A DNA stretch of 64,000 bases from Candidatus Methylomicrobium oryzae. Lineage in GTDB: Bacteria; Pseudomonadota; Gammaproteobacteria; Methylococcales; Methylomonadaceae. The DNA is taken from contig NZ_JAERVK010000007.1 of NCBI RefSeq assembly GCF_016745425.1, positions 170,532 through 234,531 of the forward strand, in the 5' to 3' direction. The notes beneath the pieces are model-generated. The model was not told the origin of the DNA. It worked only from the letters and a program-made list of their open reading frames with translations, and ran no database searches. Positions within the stretch are counted from its first letter, which is position 1. Every line of letters starts with the position of its first letter. This document shows, piece after piece, positions 7,987-17,057 of this stretch. The position numbers and the translations under genes are program-made.

Positions 7987-10900
7987 ATGGGCCGATTCAC
8001 CGACTTCTTCATTGGCCGGCCGATCTTCGCCTCGGTTTTATCGATTTTAATCGTACTGGTTGGCGGCATCGCCCTGATCCAGCTGCCGATTGCGCAATAT
8101 CCCGAAATCGCGCCGCCCACCATCCAGATCAGCACGGTCTATCCCGGCGCGAACGCGACGGTCGTTGCCGAGACGGTCGCCACGCCGCTCGAACAGGAAG
8201 TCAACGGGGTGGAGGACATGCTGTACTTGTCCTCGCAATCGACCAACAGCGGCAACATGGCGCTGACCGTCACCTTCAAGCCGGGCACCAACATGGACAA
8301 GGCGCAGGTGCTGGTACAGAACCGGGTCGCGCTGGCCGAGCCGAAACTGCCCGAAGAAGTGCGGCGCCAAGGCATCAGCGTGAAAAAACGCAGCCCGGAC
8401 CTGAGCCTGGTGGTCAACCTGATTTCGCCGGACAAGCGCTACGACAGCGTTTATTTGAGCAATTACGCCCTGCTGCAGTTGAAGGACACGCTGGCGCGGC
8501 TGCCGGGCGTCGGCGATCTCGCGATCTTCGGCGCGCGCGATTACAGCATGCGCCTGTGGCTGAACCCGGAAAAAATCGCCGCGCGCAACCTGACCGCGAG
8601 CGATGTGGTAAAAGCGATCCGCGAACAAAACGTACAGGTGGCGGCCGGCGTAGTCGGCCAGCAGCCTGCCGCCGAAAAGACCGATTTCCAGTATACGATC
8701 AGTACCTTGGGGAGGTTGACCGAGCCCGAGCAATTCGCCAACATCGTGATCAAACAGGGCCCCGAAGGCCAGATCACGCGACTGAGGGATGTCGCCCGAA
8801 TCGAATTGGGTGCGAAGGATTACAATTCCGGCCTGTTCCTGGACGGCGAACCTTCGGTCGGACTCGCGGTTTTTCAGCTGCCCGGCTCCAATGCGCTCGA
8901 AACCAAGGAAGCGGTGATGGACGCGATGGCAAAGCTGAAGAAAAACTTTCCCGAAGGGATGGACTACGTGCTGGTCTACGACACCGTCGTGTTCGTTCAG
9001 AAGTCGATCGAAGCGGTGGTGAAGACCTTGTTCGAGGCCATCCTGCTGGTCGTGCTGGTGGTGGTGATCTTTTTGCAGAACTGGCGGGCAACCGTCATTC
9101 CGCTGCTCGCGGTGCCGGTTTCGCTGATCGGCACATTCGCGGTAATGGCTGCCCTGGGCTTGTCGTTGAACACGCTGTCGCTGTTCGGGCTGGTGCTCGC
9201 GATCGGGATCGTCGTCGATGACGCGATCGTGGTGGTCGAAAACGTCGAGCGCCACATCGCGCTGGGCCTGAGGGCTCGGGAAGCGGCGCGCAAGGCGATG
9301 TCCGAAGTGGTCGGGCCGATCATCGCGACCGCGCTGGTGCTGGTCGCGGTGTTCGTGCCGACCGCGTTCATTACCGGCGTGTCGGGCGCGTTCTACAAAC
9401 AGTTCGCGCTGACCATCGCGGTATCGACCCTGATTTCGGCGTTCAACTCGCTGACCCTGAGCCCGGCGCTCTGCGCGCTGCTGCTGGACCGGGCGCACGG
9501 CGACAAGGACTGGTTTACGCGCCTATTCGACCGCCTGTTCGGCCGTTTCTTCACCGTATTCAACCGGTTTTTCGACCGCTTCAGCGAAGGCTACGCGCGC
9601 CTGGTCGGCCGCCTGATCCGGATGACTGCGGTCGTGCTGGTTCTTTACGTCGGGCTCAACGGGCTGAACTTTCTGGCGTTCGAGAAAGTGCCGACCGGCT
9701 TCATTCCGCAACAGGATCAGGGTTATCTGATGCTGTATGCGCAGCTGCCCGACGCGGCTTCGCTGAGCCGCACGCAGGCCGTGGTGCAGCAGGCGACGAA
9801 AATCGTGCGGGATACGCCGGGGGTGAACCATGTGATCGCTTACGCGGGTTGGTCGGTAATCTCAGGCTCCAACCAGTCCAATGTCGCCACCCTGTTCGCG
9901 CGCCTGAAGCCTTTCGAAGAGCGCGCCGGACGGCCCGAGGTGCATGCCGACGCCGTGGTCCAGCAACTCAAGAAACGCCTGGCGGCGGTGGAGGATGCGC
10001 ATATCGCGGTATTTCCGCCGCCTCCGGTCCGCGGCATCAGCACGATCGGCGGCTTCAAGCTGCAAATCCAGGACCGCACCAATGCAGGGATCGCCGAGCT
10101 GCAGCGGGTGAATGCGGAAATGATCGCCAAAGGCAACCGGCAGCCCGGCCTGGCCGGCCTGTTCACAACCTTCCGGGCCGACGTGCCGCAGTTGTTCGTG
10201 GATGTGGACCGCACCCGCGTCAAGGCGATGGACGTACCTTTGCAGGAGGTTTTCGATACCTTGCAGATCTATCTGGGCTCTGCGTACGTGAACGATTTCA
10301 ACGCCTTCGGACGAACCTACCAGGTAGTTGCCCAGGCCGATTCCGAATTCCGCCTGCGGCCCGAGGATATCGCCGAACTGAAGACCCGGAACGCGAACGG
10401 CGGCATGGTACCGCTGCGCTCTTTGGTAGAAGTCGAGGACATCAAGGGACCGGACAAGATCACCCGCTACAACATGTATCCCGCGGCCGAGATCAACGGC
10501 AGCACCCTGCCCGGCGTCAGCTCGGGCCAAGCGATCGAACTGATGGACAAGGTTTTGAACGCGGAACTGCCGCGGGGCTTCGGCTACGAATGGACCGAAC
10601 TCAGCCTGCAGCAGGTGCTGGCCGGCAACGTCGCGCTGCTGGTGTTCCCGCTCAGCGTGATCTTCGTGTTCCTAGCGCTGGCGGCCCAGTACGAGAGCTG
10701 GTCGCTGCCGTTCGCGGTGATCCTGATCGTGCCGATGTGCATCCTGTCCTCGATGGCGGGCGTCTGGATGAGCGGGATGGACAACAACATCTTCACCCAG
10801 GTCGGCTTCATCGTCCTGGTCGGCCTGGCCAGCAAAAACGCGATCCTGATCGTCGAATTCGCCAAGCGCCGGCATGAAGAAGGCTTGAACCGCTTCGAGG

Positions 10901-11187
10901 CCGCCGTCGAGGCCTCCCGAATCCGGCTGCGTCCGATCCTGATGACTTCGTTTGCGTTCATCATGGGCGTGTTTCCGCTGGTGGTTGCCGAAGGCGCCGG
11001 GGCCGAATCGCGCCGGCTATTAGGTACCGCCGTATTCAGCGGCATGAGCGGCGTCACCTTGTTCGGCCTGCTGTTGACGCCGGTCTTTTATGTCACGGTG
11101 CAGGGCCTGGCGCAACGTATGGCATCGTCAAAATCAAAAACCGGCCCTGCGCCGGCCGATCAACCTTTCTCCGGCTCCAAGTCATGA
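7987..11187 (+). CDS. RND multidrug efflux pump (AcrB/MexF, HAE1 family)
   Basis: Inner-membrane proton-driven drug exporter of 1066 residues, the normal HAE1 length. The N-terminus MGRFTDFFIGRPIFASVLSI is the first transmembrane helix. The proton-relay motif GIVVDDAIVVVENVERH is present in the TM4 region and GLASKNAILIVEFAK in TM10. Two large periplasmic loops contain porter motifs such as PGVGDLAIFGARDYSMRLWL. No interruption is seen. Its start follows the adaptor stop by 2 bases, and its stop overlaps the outer-membrane factor start by 4 bases (ATGA), so the three are translationally coupled. Substrates cannot be read from sequence. Confidence 0.95.
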   Translation: MGRFTDFFIGRPIFASVLSILIVLVGGIALIQLPIAQYPEIAPPTIQISTVYPGANATVVAETVATPLEQEVNGVEDMLYLSSQSTNSGNMALTVTFKPGTNMDKAQVLVQNRVALAEPKLPEEVRRQGISVKKRSPDLSLVVNLISPDKRYDSVYLSNYALLQLKDTLARLPGVGDLAIFGARDYSMRLWLNPEKIAARNLTASDVVKAIREQNVQVAAGVVGQQPAAEKTDFQYTISTLGRLTEPEQFANIVIKQGPEGQITRLRDVARIELGAKDYNSGLFLDGEPSVGLAVFQLPGSNALETKEAVMDAMAKLKKNFPEGMDYVLVYDTVVFVQKSIEAVVKTLFEAILLVVLVVVIFLQNWRATVIPLLAVPVSLIGTFAVMAALGLSLNTLSLFGLVLAIGIVVDDAIVVVENVERHIALGLRAREAARKAMSEVVGPIIATALVLVAVFVPTAFITGVSGAFYKQFALTIAVSTLISAFNSLTLSPALCALLLDRAHGDKDWFTRLFDRLFGRFFTVFNRFFDRFSEGYARLVGRLIRMTAVVLVLYVGLNGLNFLAFEKVPTGFIPQQDQGYLMLYAQLPDAASLSRTQAVVQQATKIVRDTPGVNHVIAYAGWSVISGSNQSNVATLFARLKPFEERAGRPEVHADAVVQQLKKRLAAVEDAHIAVFPPPPVRGISTIGGFKLQIQDRTNAGIAELQRVNAEMIAKGNRQPGLAGLFTTFRADVPQLFVDVDRTRVKAMDVPLQEVFDTLQIYLGSAYVNDFNAFGRTYQVVAQADSEFRLRPEDIAELKTRNANGGMVPLRSLVEVEDIKGPDKITRYNMYPAAEINGSTLPGVSSGQAIELMDKVLNAELPRGFGYEWTELSLQQVLAGNVALLVFPLSVIFVFLALAAQYESWSLPFAVILIVPMCILSSMAGVWMSGMDNNIFTQVGFIVLVGLASKNAILIVEFAKRRHEEGLNRFEAAVEASRIRLRPILMTSFAFIMGVFPLVVAEGAGAESRRLLGTAVFSGMSGVTLFGLLLTPVFYVTVQGLAQRMASSKSKTGPAPADQPFSGSKS

Positions 11188-12644
11188 TTCCGCTTATCGA
11201 TACTCCGCACGCCAGGCTGTTGCTCGGGAAAGGCTTTTTGTCGCTCTCGCTGTTGGGCATAATTGAACTCACCGGCTGCGCCGTCGGGCCCGACTATCAG
11301 GCACCGGCAACCTCGGCGCCGCCGGCTTTTTCGCATGCCGCGCTCGACGGGTATTCGGACCGGAAAACCCAAAAAGACTGGTGGAAACTGTTCGGGGACG
11401 CCGAACTGAACACCCTGGTCGACCAAGCCCTGCAGCATAATTACGATCTGCAAAGCGCGCTTGCCAATCTTCAGGAAGCCCGGGCGCTGTACCTGGAGTC
11501 CGGGCTGAATCTGGCGCCGATCATCACTTCCCATGCGAACTACACCGACCAGAAGCGCAGCGTCGGTTCATTGAACAACCGGAATTTCGTACCCCGCGGA
11601 CTGAAACTCTACAGCGCCGGCTTCGACGCGTTCTGGGAAGTCGATTTCTTCGGCCGCGTGCGCCGCGACATCGAAGCCAGCCACGGCGAGGTCGAGGCGC
11701 AGGAAGCCAGTCTGCGCGATCTGCAAGTGAGCGTGATCGCCGAGGTCGCCCGCAACTATTTCGAACTGCGCGGGCTGCAGAATCAGCTGGCCGTCGCGCG
11801 AAAAAACGCCGCGAACCAGGCCGAAACGCTGGAAATCACGCAAGCCCGCCTCGAAATCGGCCGCGGCACCGAGCTGGATACCTCCAGGGCCTCCGCCCAA
11901 CTGGACTCGACCCTCGCCACCGTTCCGCCGCTCGAAACCGCGGTCAAACGCGCCATCCATCGGCTCGGGGTACTGACCGGCCAGACGCCCGGCGCGCTCG
12001 ACGCGAAACTGGCGCAGCCTGCGCCGGTCCCGAAACTGCCCGAAAACATCGCGATCGGCAGCCCGTCCGAGCTGCTGCGCCGCCGGCCCGACATTCGGAT
12101 CGCGGAACGGACGCTGGCGGCGGCGACCGCCCGGATCGGCGTCGCGACCGCCGACCTGTTTCCGCGCGTGACCTTCGTCGGCACCTTGTCGCTGGAAGCG
12201 AGCACCCTGTCGGGGCTGGGCGCAGCCGGTTCCGACGCCTATTCCGCGGGGCCGCGCATCAGCTGGGCCGCGCTGGACCTGGGCCGCGTCTATGCCCGGA
12301 TCAAGGCCGCCGACGCGAACGCCGACGCCAATCTGGCCCAATACCGGCAAACCGTGCTGAATGCGCTGGAGGAAACCGAAAACGCACTGGTCGCCTATGA
12401 CCGGGAGCGCAGCCGCCGGGCGCACCTGCGAGCGGCGGCGGAAGCCAGCGTAAAAGCGCAAGCGTTGGCCCACTTGCGCTTCGATGAAGGCATCGCCGAT
12501 TTTCTGACCGTGCTGGACATCGAGTCGCGGCTGCTGCAGGACCAAAGCCAGCTGGCTCAAAGCGAAACCGCCGTGGCGACTACCCTGATCGCGATTTATA
12601 AAGCCCTGGGCGGCGGCTGGGAAACGCTGCCGGTAGAAAAATGA
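11184..12644 (+). CDS. outer-membrane factor lipoprotein (NodT/OprM family)
   Basis: Forms the TolC-like exit duct of the tripartite pump. The 486-residue protein has a signal peptide with a lipobox ending LTGC near residue 31, followed by AVGPDYQAP, the classic OprM/NodT mature start. Two OEP repeats follow, and the equatorial hallmark SPSELLRRRPDIRIAERTL lies near residue 290. Third gene of the efflux operon, starting inside the pump stop codon. After it the operon ends; a 446-base gap follows. Confidence 0.93.
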   Translation: MIPLIDTPHARLLLGKGFLSLSLLGIIELTGCAVGPDYQAPATSAPPAFSHAALDGYSDRKTQKDWWKLFGDAELNTLVDQALQHNYDLQSALANLQEARALYLESGLNLAPIITSHANYTDQKRSVGSLNNRNFVPRGLKLYSAGFDAFWEVDFFGRVRRDIEASHGEVEAQEASLRDLQVSVIAEVARNYFELRGLQNQLAVARKNAANQAETLEITQARLEIGRGTELDTSRASAQLDSTLATVPPLETAVKRAIHRLGVLTGQTPGALDAKLAQPAPVPKLPENIAIGSPSELLRRRPDIRIAERTLAAATARIGVATADLFPRVTFVGTLSLEASTLSGLGAAGSDAYSAGPRISWAALDLGRVYARIKAADANADANLAQYRQTVLNALEETENALVAYDRERSRRAHLRAAAEASVKAQALAHLRFDEGIADFLTVLDIESRLLQDQSQLAQSETAVATTLIAIYKALGGGWETLPVEK

Positions 12645-13090
12645 CCCGGCGTCATGGAAGCGGCCGATTTAAAGCCTTGCCCTTCCGATGCGCAGCGCTT
12701 GCAGGTTTTTGTTTGCTCGCGAGAATTCATTGTGTATGATAAAAGCCAGTAATTCAGCCTTGTTCGCGGCTTATTTTCCCGAATTCCGGCTCTATGGGCA
12801 GGATAAAAAACGGCTTTCCGAAGGATTAAAAACCGTCGATCGAATCGCGAACGGCTAATTTGTTTCGCCTGCACCAAGATGGCGGCTTTGCGTAGACGTC
12901 CTTGAAAAATTCCGGCTTCTCTCTATACGCCGCACGTTGCGGCTGTGGAACAGGCCGGAAGAGGCATAAAAATTATTATAATCGCCCTCCTTTTCCGTCT
13001 CGGGAATTTCCTACCAGAATACGCGTTTAGCTTGTCTTTTTGACCGGCGAAATCTTGACCGGCTTTTCAACTACCGTAGGGACCTGATCT
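12645..13090. other. 446-base gap without a gene
   Basis: No open frame with coding character and no RNA gene recognised. A TATAAT at 12977-12982 in an AT-rich run (AAAAATTATTATAATCG) is a plausible -10 element for the cytochrome gene at 13091, but no good -35 is visible at the usual spacing. Confidence 0.4.
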
Positions 13091-13891
13091 ATGGAAACCA
13101 ATGCAGCACCCCATGCCCATGACCATCCGCTCAAGGGACTCAATCTGGTCAGTTTTTCGACTTCGCTAAAACTGTTGTTCAGCGGCTATCTGACGACCGT
13201 TGGGGTCGGCTATCTGATCGCGCTGACCCAGATCCTGTTTACGCACGGGATGGCCGACGGCAAATTCGGACTCTCGTTCGACGACATCGTGTACAGCTAT
13301 TACGGCGACCGCACCAGTTCTTCGCTGGAAGGCAAACTGAATGGATCGATGAAGGACAAGGCGCCAGATGAAGACCGCTTCCGAATCATCCAATGGGTTC
13401 GCGACGGGGCTGACGAAAAGGAATACACCGTCTACATCAAGCCGATCATCGACGACCACTGCGTGATGTGCCATAACGCGAACGCCGGCTCGTTGCCCGA
13501 CTTCAGCAATTACGAAAACCTGGCAAAATACGCCAGCACCAATACCGGCGCGACCTTCGAAGCACTGGTCCGGGTTTCGCATATCCACATCTTCGGGATC
13601 AGCTTCATCTTCATGTTCGTCGGCCTGATCTTCAGCTTCAGCACCGGGGTGCCGAAGCAATACAAATACGCCGCGATCAGCATGCCGTATGTATTCCTGT
13701 TAGTCGACATCGCTTCCTGGTGGCTGACCAAGCTTTCTCCGCACTTCGCGATCTTTATCGTGCTGGCCGGGGCGGGCATGGCGATGTCGTTCGCTTATAT
13801 GTGGTGCGTGTCGATGTATCAGATGTGGTGGGTTGGACCGGTACTGCATCAGGAAGACGCCAGGAACGCGCTGCTGCGAGAGGATGATTAG
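13091..13891 (+). CDS. membrane protein with one c-type heme motif
   Basis: I do not recognise a characterised family. The 266-residue protein has a hydrophobic segment at about 28-50, a periplasm-sized soluble stretch with a CVMCH heme-attachment motif (C124, C127, H128) preceded by IKPIIDDH, then three or four hydrophobic segments (about 163-187, 195-213, 217-243). The CxxCH and the IIDDHCVMCHN context resemble single-heme domains of electron-transfer proteins that begin with a Cys-rich HxxC motif. Histidines at 154 and 156 (VSHIHIFG) near a membrane segment could serve as axial ligands. It stands alone with its own promoter region. A role in respiratory or C1 electron transfer is a guess from the heme motif. 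Confidence 0.72.
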   Translation: METNAAPHAHDHPLKGLNLVSFSTSLKLLFSGYLTTVGVGYLIALTQILFTHGMADGKFGLSFDDIVYSYYGDRTSSSLEGKLNGSMKDKAPDEDRFRIIQWVRDGADEKEYTVYIKPIIDDHCVMCHNANAGSLPDFSNYENLAKYASTNTGATFEALVRVSHIHIFGISFIFMFVGLIFSFSTGVPKQYKYAAISMPYVFLLVDIASWWLTKLSPHFAIFIVLAGAGMAMSFAYMWCVSMYQMWWVGPVLHQEDARNALLREDD

Positions 13892-13982
13892 CCCAGCGTC
13901 TTTCTTCGTCCCGCCGCCGTTCTCCGGCGGCTCTCATTAGGCTTGTGAGGCTTGCCGAAAAGCGTTCGGCGCATCGGCAGGC

Positions 13983-14402
13983 TTACCTAGACGGAAGCGC
14001 CGGCGATACGGCACCCGCCCGGCGCGAAGCCCGGTCGCCGTCGATGTCTTCGTACGCTTCGCTCGTAAAACGAGGCGTGCAAACGGCAAGAAAGATCAAA
14101 TCGCCTGCTCCGGTATTGGCAATCCTCTGGGGGTAGGACGGCGGAATCGACACAACATCGCCGGGACCGACATCCTGTGGCGGCAGACTGCCGATTTCGA
14201 CCCGTCCCCTTCCCTCAAGAATCACATAGCGTTCCGCCGTTTCCCTGAGCCGATGCCAGCGCGTCGTCACGCCGGGCGCTACACGCGCCCGCGCGATCGA
14301 TACCGCCGGATCGTCCGGCGTATTCGACAATTCGACGATAAAACATTTCTCATCCGTATAGAACTCCTGATCGGGATCGAAGCGCTTGACGGTCTCTTTC
14401 AT
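13983..14402 (-). CDS. cupin-domain protein
   Basis: A single-domain cupin of 139 residues, a small beta-barrel. Motif 1 is seen in GVTTRWHRLRETAERYVILEG (His and Glu present) and motif 2 is partial in GPGDVVSIPPSYPQRIANTG. The start at 14402 (MKETVKRFDPDQEFYTDE) is chosen because the upstream extension is unlike the family. The substrate and the metal are unknown. It lies on the opposite strand to the GTPase gene at 15140, with the DUF29 gene between. Confidence 0.75.
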   Translation of the reverse strand: MKETVKRFDPDQEFYTDEKCFIVELSNTPDDPAVSIARARVAPGVTTRWHRLRETAERYVILEGRGRVEIGSLPPQDVGPGDVVSIPPSYPQRIANTGAGDLIFLAVCTPRFTSEAYEDIDGDRASRRAGAVSPALPSR

Positions 14403-14478
14403 GACGGTATTCCTTAAGCCGGCCGGCAGCCTGAACGGTAAAATGAAACGGTAAATCGATCCGGATGTAAGTTTAACG

Positions 14479-14919
14479 CTAATCCGGATAAAATCCTTCG
14501 TCCAGAATTTTAGACATTTCCCAGGGGCATTTCCTGGGCAAGACATCTTGCTCAATCCCCATCTCCCTGGCCGCATTCATGCAGGCTTTGGCGTAAGCAT
14601 GGTGGAGCATCTGGCCGAGCTGCGGTTTCAGGGTTGAATTATCCTTCAGCATGTAAGCCGCACTCTCGCGCTGGCTTTCCAAAATCGCCTGCCAACTGCG
14701 GCCCCGGCGCGCCGGCTGATATTTCCATTTGAGCAGATGCACCAGCAACAAGGTCAACCGTTGTTCAAGCGCCCGCTTGTCACTACTTCCCATCCACGTT
14801 ACTCCCGCACGGCGGCTTCGCCGGAACCGGCGGCAAAGCGCCTCTCGATAAAATTCCGCTGGCTCCCGCATCAAGCTATAAAAAATCTGCCTGCCGGATA
14901 CCCATTGGAAATTCCGCAC
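14479..14919 (-). CDS. DUF29-family protein, N-terminus possibly damaged
   Basis: DUF29 proteins are common, uncharacterised helical proteins of cyanobacteria and proteobacteria. The core SSDKRALEQRLTLLLVHLLKW (split here at about residue 45) and the C-terminal CPWEMSKILDEGFYPD match the family closely. The N-terminal part has only FYSLMREPAEFYREA, then a basic stretch ALCRRFRRSRRAGVTW in place of the expected acidic ENLAEEIESMG. This suggests a small frameshift or deletion before MGSSDKR (ATG at 14793). It may be translated only from 14793, or be a decaying gene. Confidence 0.65.
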   Translation of the reverse strand: MRNFQWVSGRQIFYSLMREPAEFYREALCRRFRRSRRAGVTWMGSSDKRALEQRLTLLLVHLLKWKYQPARRGRSWQAILESQRESAAYMLKDNSTLKPQLGQMLHHAYAKACMNAAREMGIEQDVLPRKCPWEMSKILDEGFYPD

Positions 14920-15139
14920 CAGACGAATTTTTCGATCAATCTTCCTCTTATTCGTTTAATGATCCGAACGAAATTTTGCTTGCAACGGCTGTCCGGTAAA
15001 ATCCTTTTCCGACAGAAAGGAGATTCGGATATGGCGGCCATCGCCAGGTCAAAATACCTGAGCCCGTTGAGGAGAATCCCAATCAATGCCCTCCGGATTT
15101 ATAATGGGAACGTCTTATCGACAAACCGCCGAGAATTCT

Positions 15140-16489
15140 ATGAGCACTTCAGAACGGCGCACCCGGCTGCTGATCATGGGCGCGGCCGGGCGCGATTTTC
15201 ACAACTTCAATCTCGTTTACCGCGACGATCCGGCCAGTGAAGTCGTCGCCTTCACCGCGGCGCAGATTCCGGACATTGCGGGCCGCCGCTATCCGGCCGC
15301 ACTGGCCGGCCCCCTGTATCCCGAAGGCATTCCGATCGTCGATGAAGCGGAACTCGAATCCCTCTGCCAAACGTACCGGATCGACCAGATCGTTTTCTCG
15401 TACAGCGACGCGCCGCACAGCGAGGTAATGCATGCGGCCTCGACCGCGCTCGCGCAAGGCGCCGATTTCGTCCTGCTGGGCCCGAAGCGGACGATGTTGC
15501 AGGCCTCGGTGCCGGTGATCGCCTGCTGCGCAGTGCGCACCGGCTGCGGCAAATCGCAAACGACGCGCTGGCTGTCCGAACGGCTGAAGGTGCATGGACT
15601 GAAAACCGCGGTGATCCGGCATCCGATGCCTTACGGGGACCTGGAAAAACAGGCGGTGCAGCGTTTCGCCGGCCGCGCCGATCTCGATGCAGCCGATTGC
15701 ACGGTCGAGGAACGCGAGGAATACGAGCCGCACCTGGCCTTGGGCAATACGGTGTTCGCGGGGATCGATTACGCCGAGATCGTCGCACGCGCCGAACGGG
15801 AGGCCGACATCATTCTGTGGGACGGCGGCAATAACGATTTTCCTTTCGTACATCCGGATCTGCTGATCGTGCTGGCCGATCCCTTGCGGCCCGGACATGA
15901 AGACTCGTACCATCCCGGCGAAACAGTCTTGCGGATGGCCGACATCGTGCTGATCGGCAAGGTCAATTCGGCGAAGGAGGCGGATGTGCGGCGGGTCGCC
16001 GAAGCGGCTCGGCGCCTGAATCACCGCGCGCCGATCCTGCACGCGGCATCGGTCGTGCAACTGAGCGAACCGGAAAAGGTGAGGGGCAAACGGGTGCTCG
16101 TGGTCGAAGACGGCCCCACCCTCACGCACGGCGGTATGGCCTACGGCGCCGGCTATGTCGCGGCAACGGAAGCCGGGGCTGCAGAGATCGTCGATCCGCG
16201 CGCCTTCGCAACTGGGGAAATCGCCGACCTGTATCGCCGTTATCCCCATATCGGGAAGGTGCTGCCGGCCGTAGGATATCATCCGCGGCAGCTGCGCGCC
16301 TTGCAGGAAACCATCAATGCCGCTTCGGCCGACGCGGTAATCGCCGCAACGCCGTGCGACTTGGCGGCGCTGATCGCCATCGACAAACCGGTTGTCCGTG
16401 CCGGCTATGAATTCGCGGAAATAGGCGAGCCCTCACTGAGCGGTCTGATCGACCGTTTTCTGAAAGACAAAAAGCTACTTTCGGCTTAA
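15140..16489 (+). CDS. cyclic 2,3-diphosphoglycerate synthetase-like P-loop GTPase
   Basis: A 449-residue protein of the family named after archaeal cyclic 2,3-diphosphoglycerate synthetase. The N-terminal Rossmann-like domain starts LLIMGAAGRDFHNFN. A Walker A motif RTGCGKSQTTR lies near residues 135-145, WDGGNNDFPF is a Walker B region, and the C-terminal domain follows. Bacterial members have no confirmed product, so the compound made here is unknown. The open frame extends up to 15086, but homology begins near MSTSERRTRLLIMG, so the ATG at 15140 is preferred. The gene is intact and apparently monocistronic. Confidence 0.8.
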   Translation: MSTSERRTRLLIMGAAGRDFHNFNLVYRDDPASEVVAFTAAQIPDIAGRRYPAALAGPLYPEGIPIVDEAELESLCQTYRIDQIVFSYSDAPHSEVMHAASTALAQGADFVLLGPKRTMLQASVPVIACCAVRTGCGKSQTTRWLSERLKVHGLKTAVIRHPMPYGDLEKQAVQRFAGRADLDAADCTVEEREEYEPHLALGNTVFAGIDYAEIVARAEREADIILWDGGNNDFPFVHPDLLIVLADPLRPGHEDSYHPGETVLRMADIVLIGKVNSAKEADVRRVAEAARRLNHRAPILHAASVVQLSEPEKVRGKRVLVVEDGPTLTHGGMAYGAGYVAATEAGAAEIVDPRAFATGEIADLYRRYPHIGKVLPAVGYHPRQLRALQETINAASADAVIAATPCDLAALIAIDKPVVRAGYEFAEIGEPSLSGLIDRFLKDKKLLSA

Positions 16490-16600
16490 AAGCAAGTGTC
16501 GGCGCATATTGATACGACTGCCCGGATGCGGGAGGCAGAGCTCGCAGAATGTGCCGACAGGAGACGTATCGAGTGCCCTTCAGGGTATCAATCATGAGCG

Positions 16601-17030
16601 TTAACTCGACAGAACGCTTCGTTCCTCAGCGTATCCTACGGCCCTTACAGCATTCAAATAACGCGGAGCCTCCCCCCCGGCTACGACCGATGGATTTTTG
16701 TTCGCCGCCAATGCTGCGATCATGGAGCCAAGGGAATGGCCCACCAAAACGATTTCACGCGCACCCAAGACTTCACAAATCCAATACATCGTCGGCGTAG
16801 GCATTCAAGTTCGGATAATGCGACTGAATAAAGTATTCGCGCAGCGAACGGCCGGTACCGGCATTATCGAGTAGCACCGTGCGGAACGCATCGGCAAAGG
16901 CACCGGCAACATCTCCCCATACGCTTTGGTCCGTACCAAAACCGGGGATGAACACCATCGTTGCGGCGGCATCCAGTTTACCGGTAACGGTCACGGCATT
17001 TTTTTGAATGGGGTCATACTCTCTAAACAT
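16601..17030 (-). pseudogene. RsbQ-like alpha/beta hydrolase, frameshifted and truncated
   Basis: RsbQ hydrolases pair with PAS-containing partners, as with the RsbP phosphatase of Bacillus subtilis, and probably supply a small ligand. Frame one (from 17030) has FIPGFGTDQSVWGDVAGAF, LLDNAGTGRS and HYPNLNAYADDVLDL, then a TGA at 16773. The next frame continues CEVLGAREIVLVGHSLGSM (nucleophile elbow GHSLG) to APRYLNAVRAVGYAEERSV and stops at 16601. Restoring two bases (TG) near 16774-16778 joins DVLDL to CEVLG. About the last 120 residues, including the catalytic Asp and His, are missing, so it is inactive. It lies just after the HD-GYP and PAS kinase genes on the same strand. Confidence 0.8.
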
Positions 17031-17057
17031 TCACTACAACTACGCCCTACCAACCGT

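Noticed and set aside
8047..9498. Long minus-strand frames (up to 483 residues) under the RND pump
   Set aside because: Low-complexity His/Arg/Gln-rich antisense shadows of a well-conserved GC-rich gene.
12645..13090. Possible small RNA gene in the gap before the cytochrome gene
   Set aside because: Only a TATAAT-like box was seen; no conserved structure or terminator could be supported.
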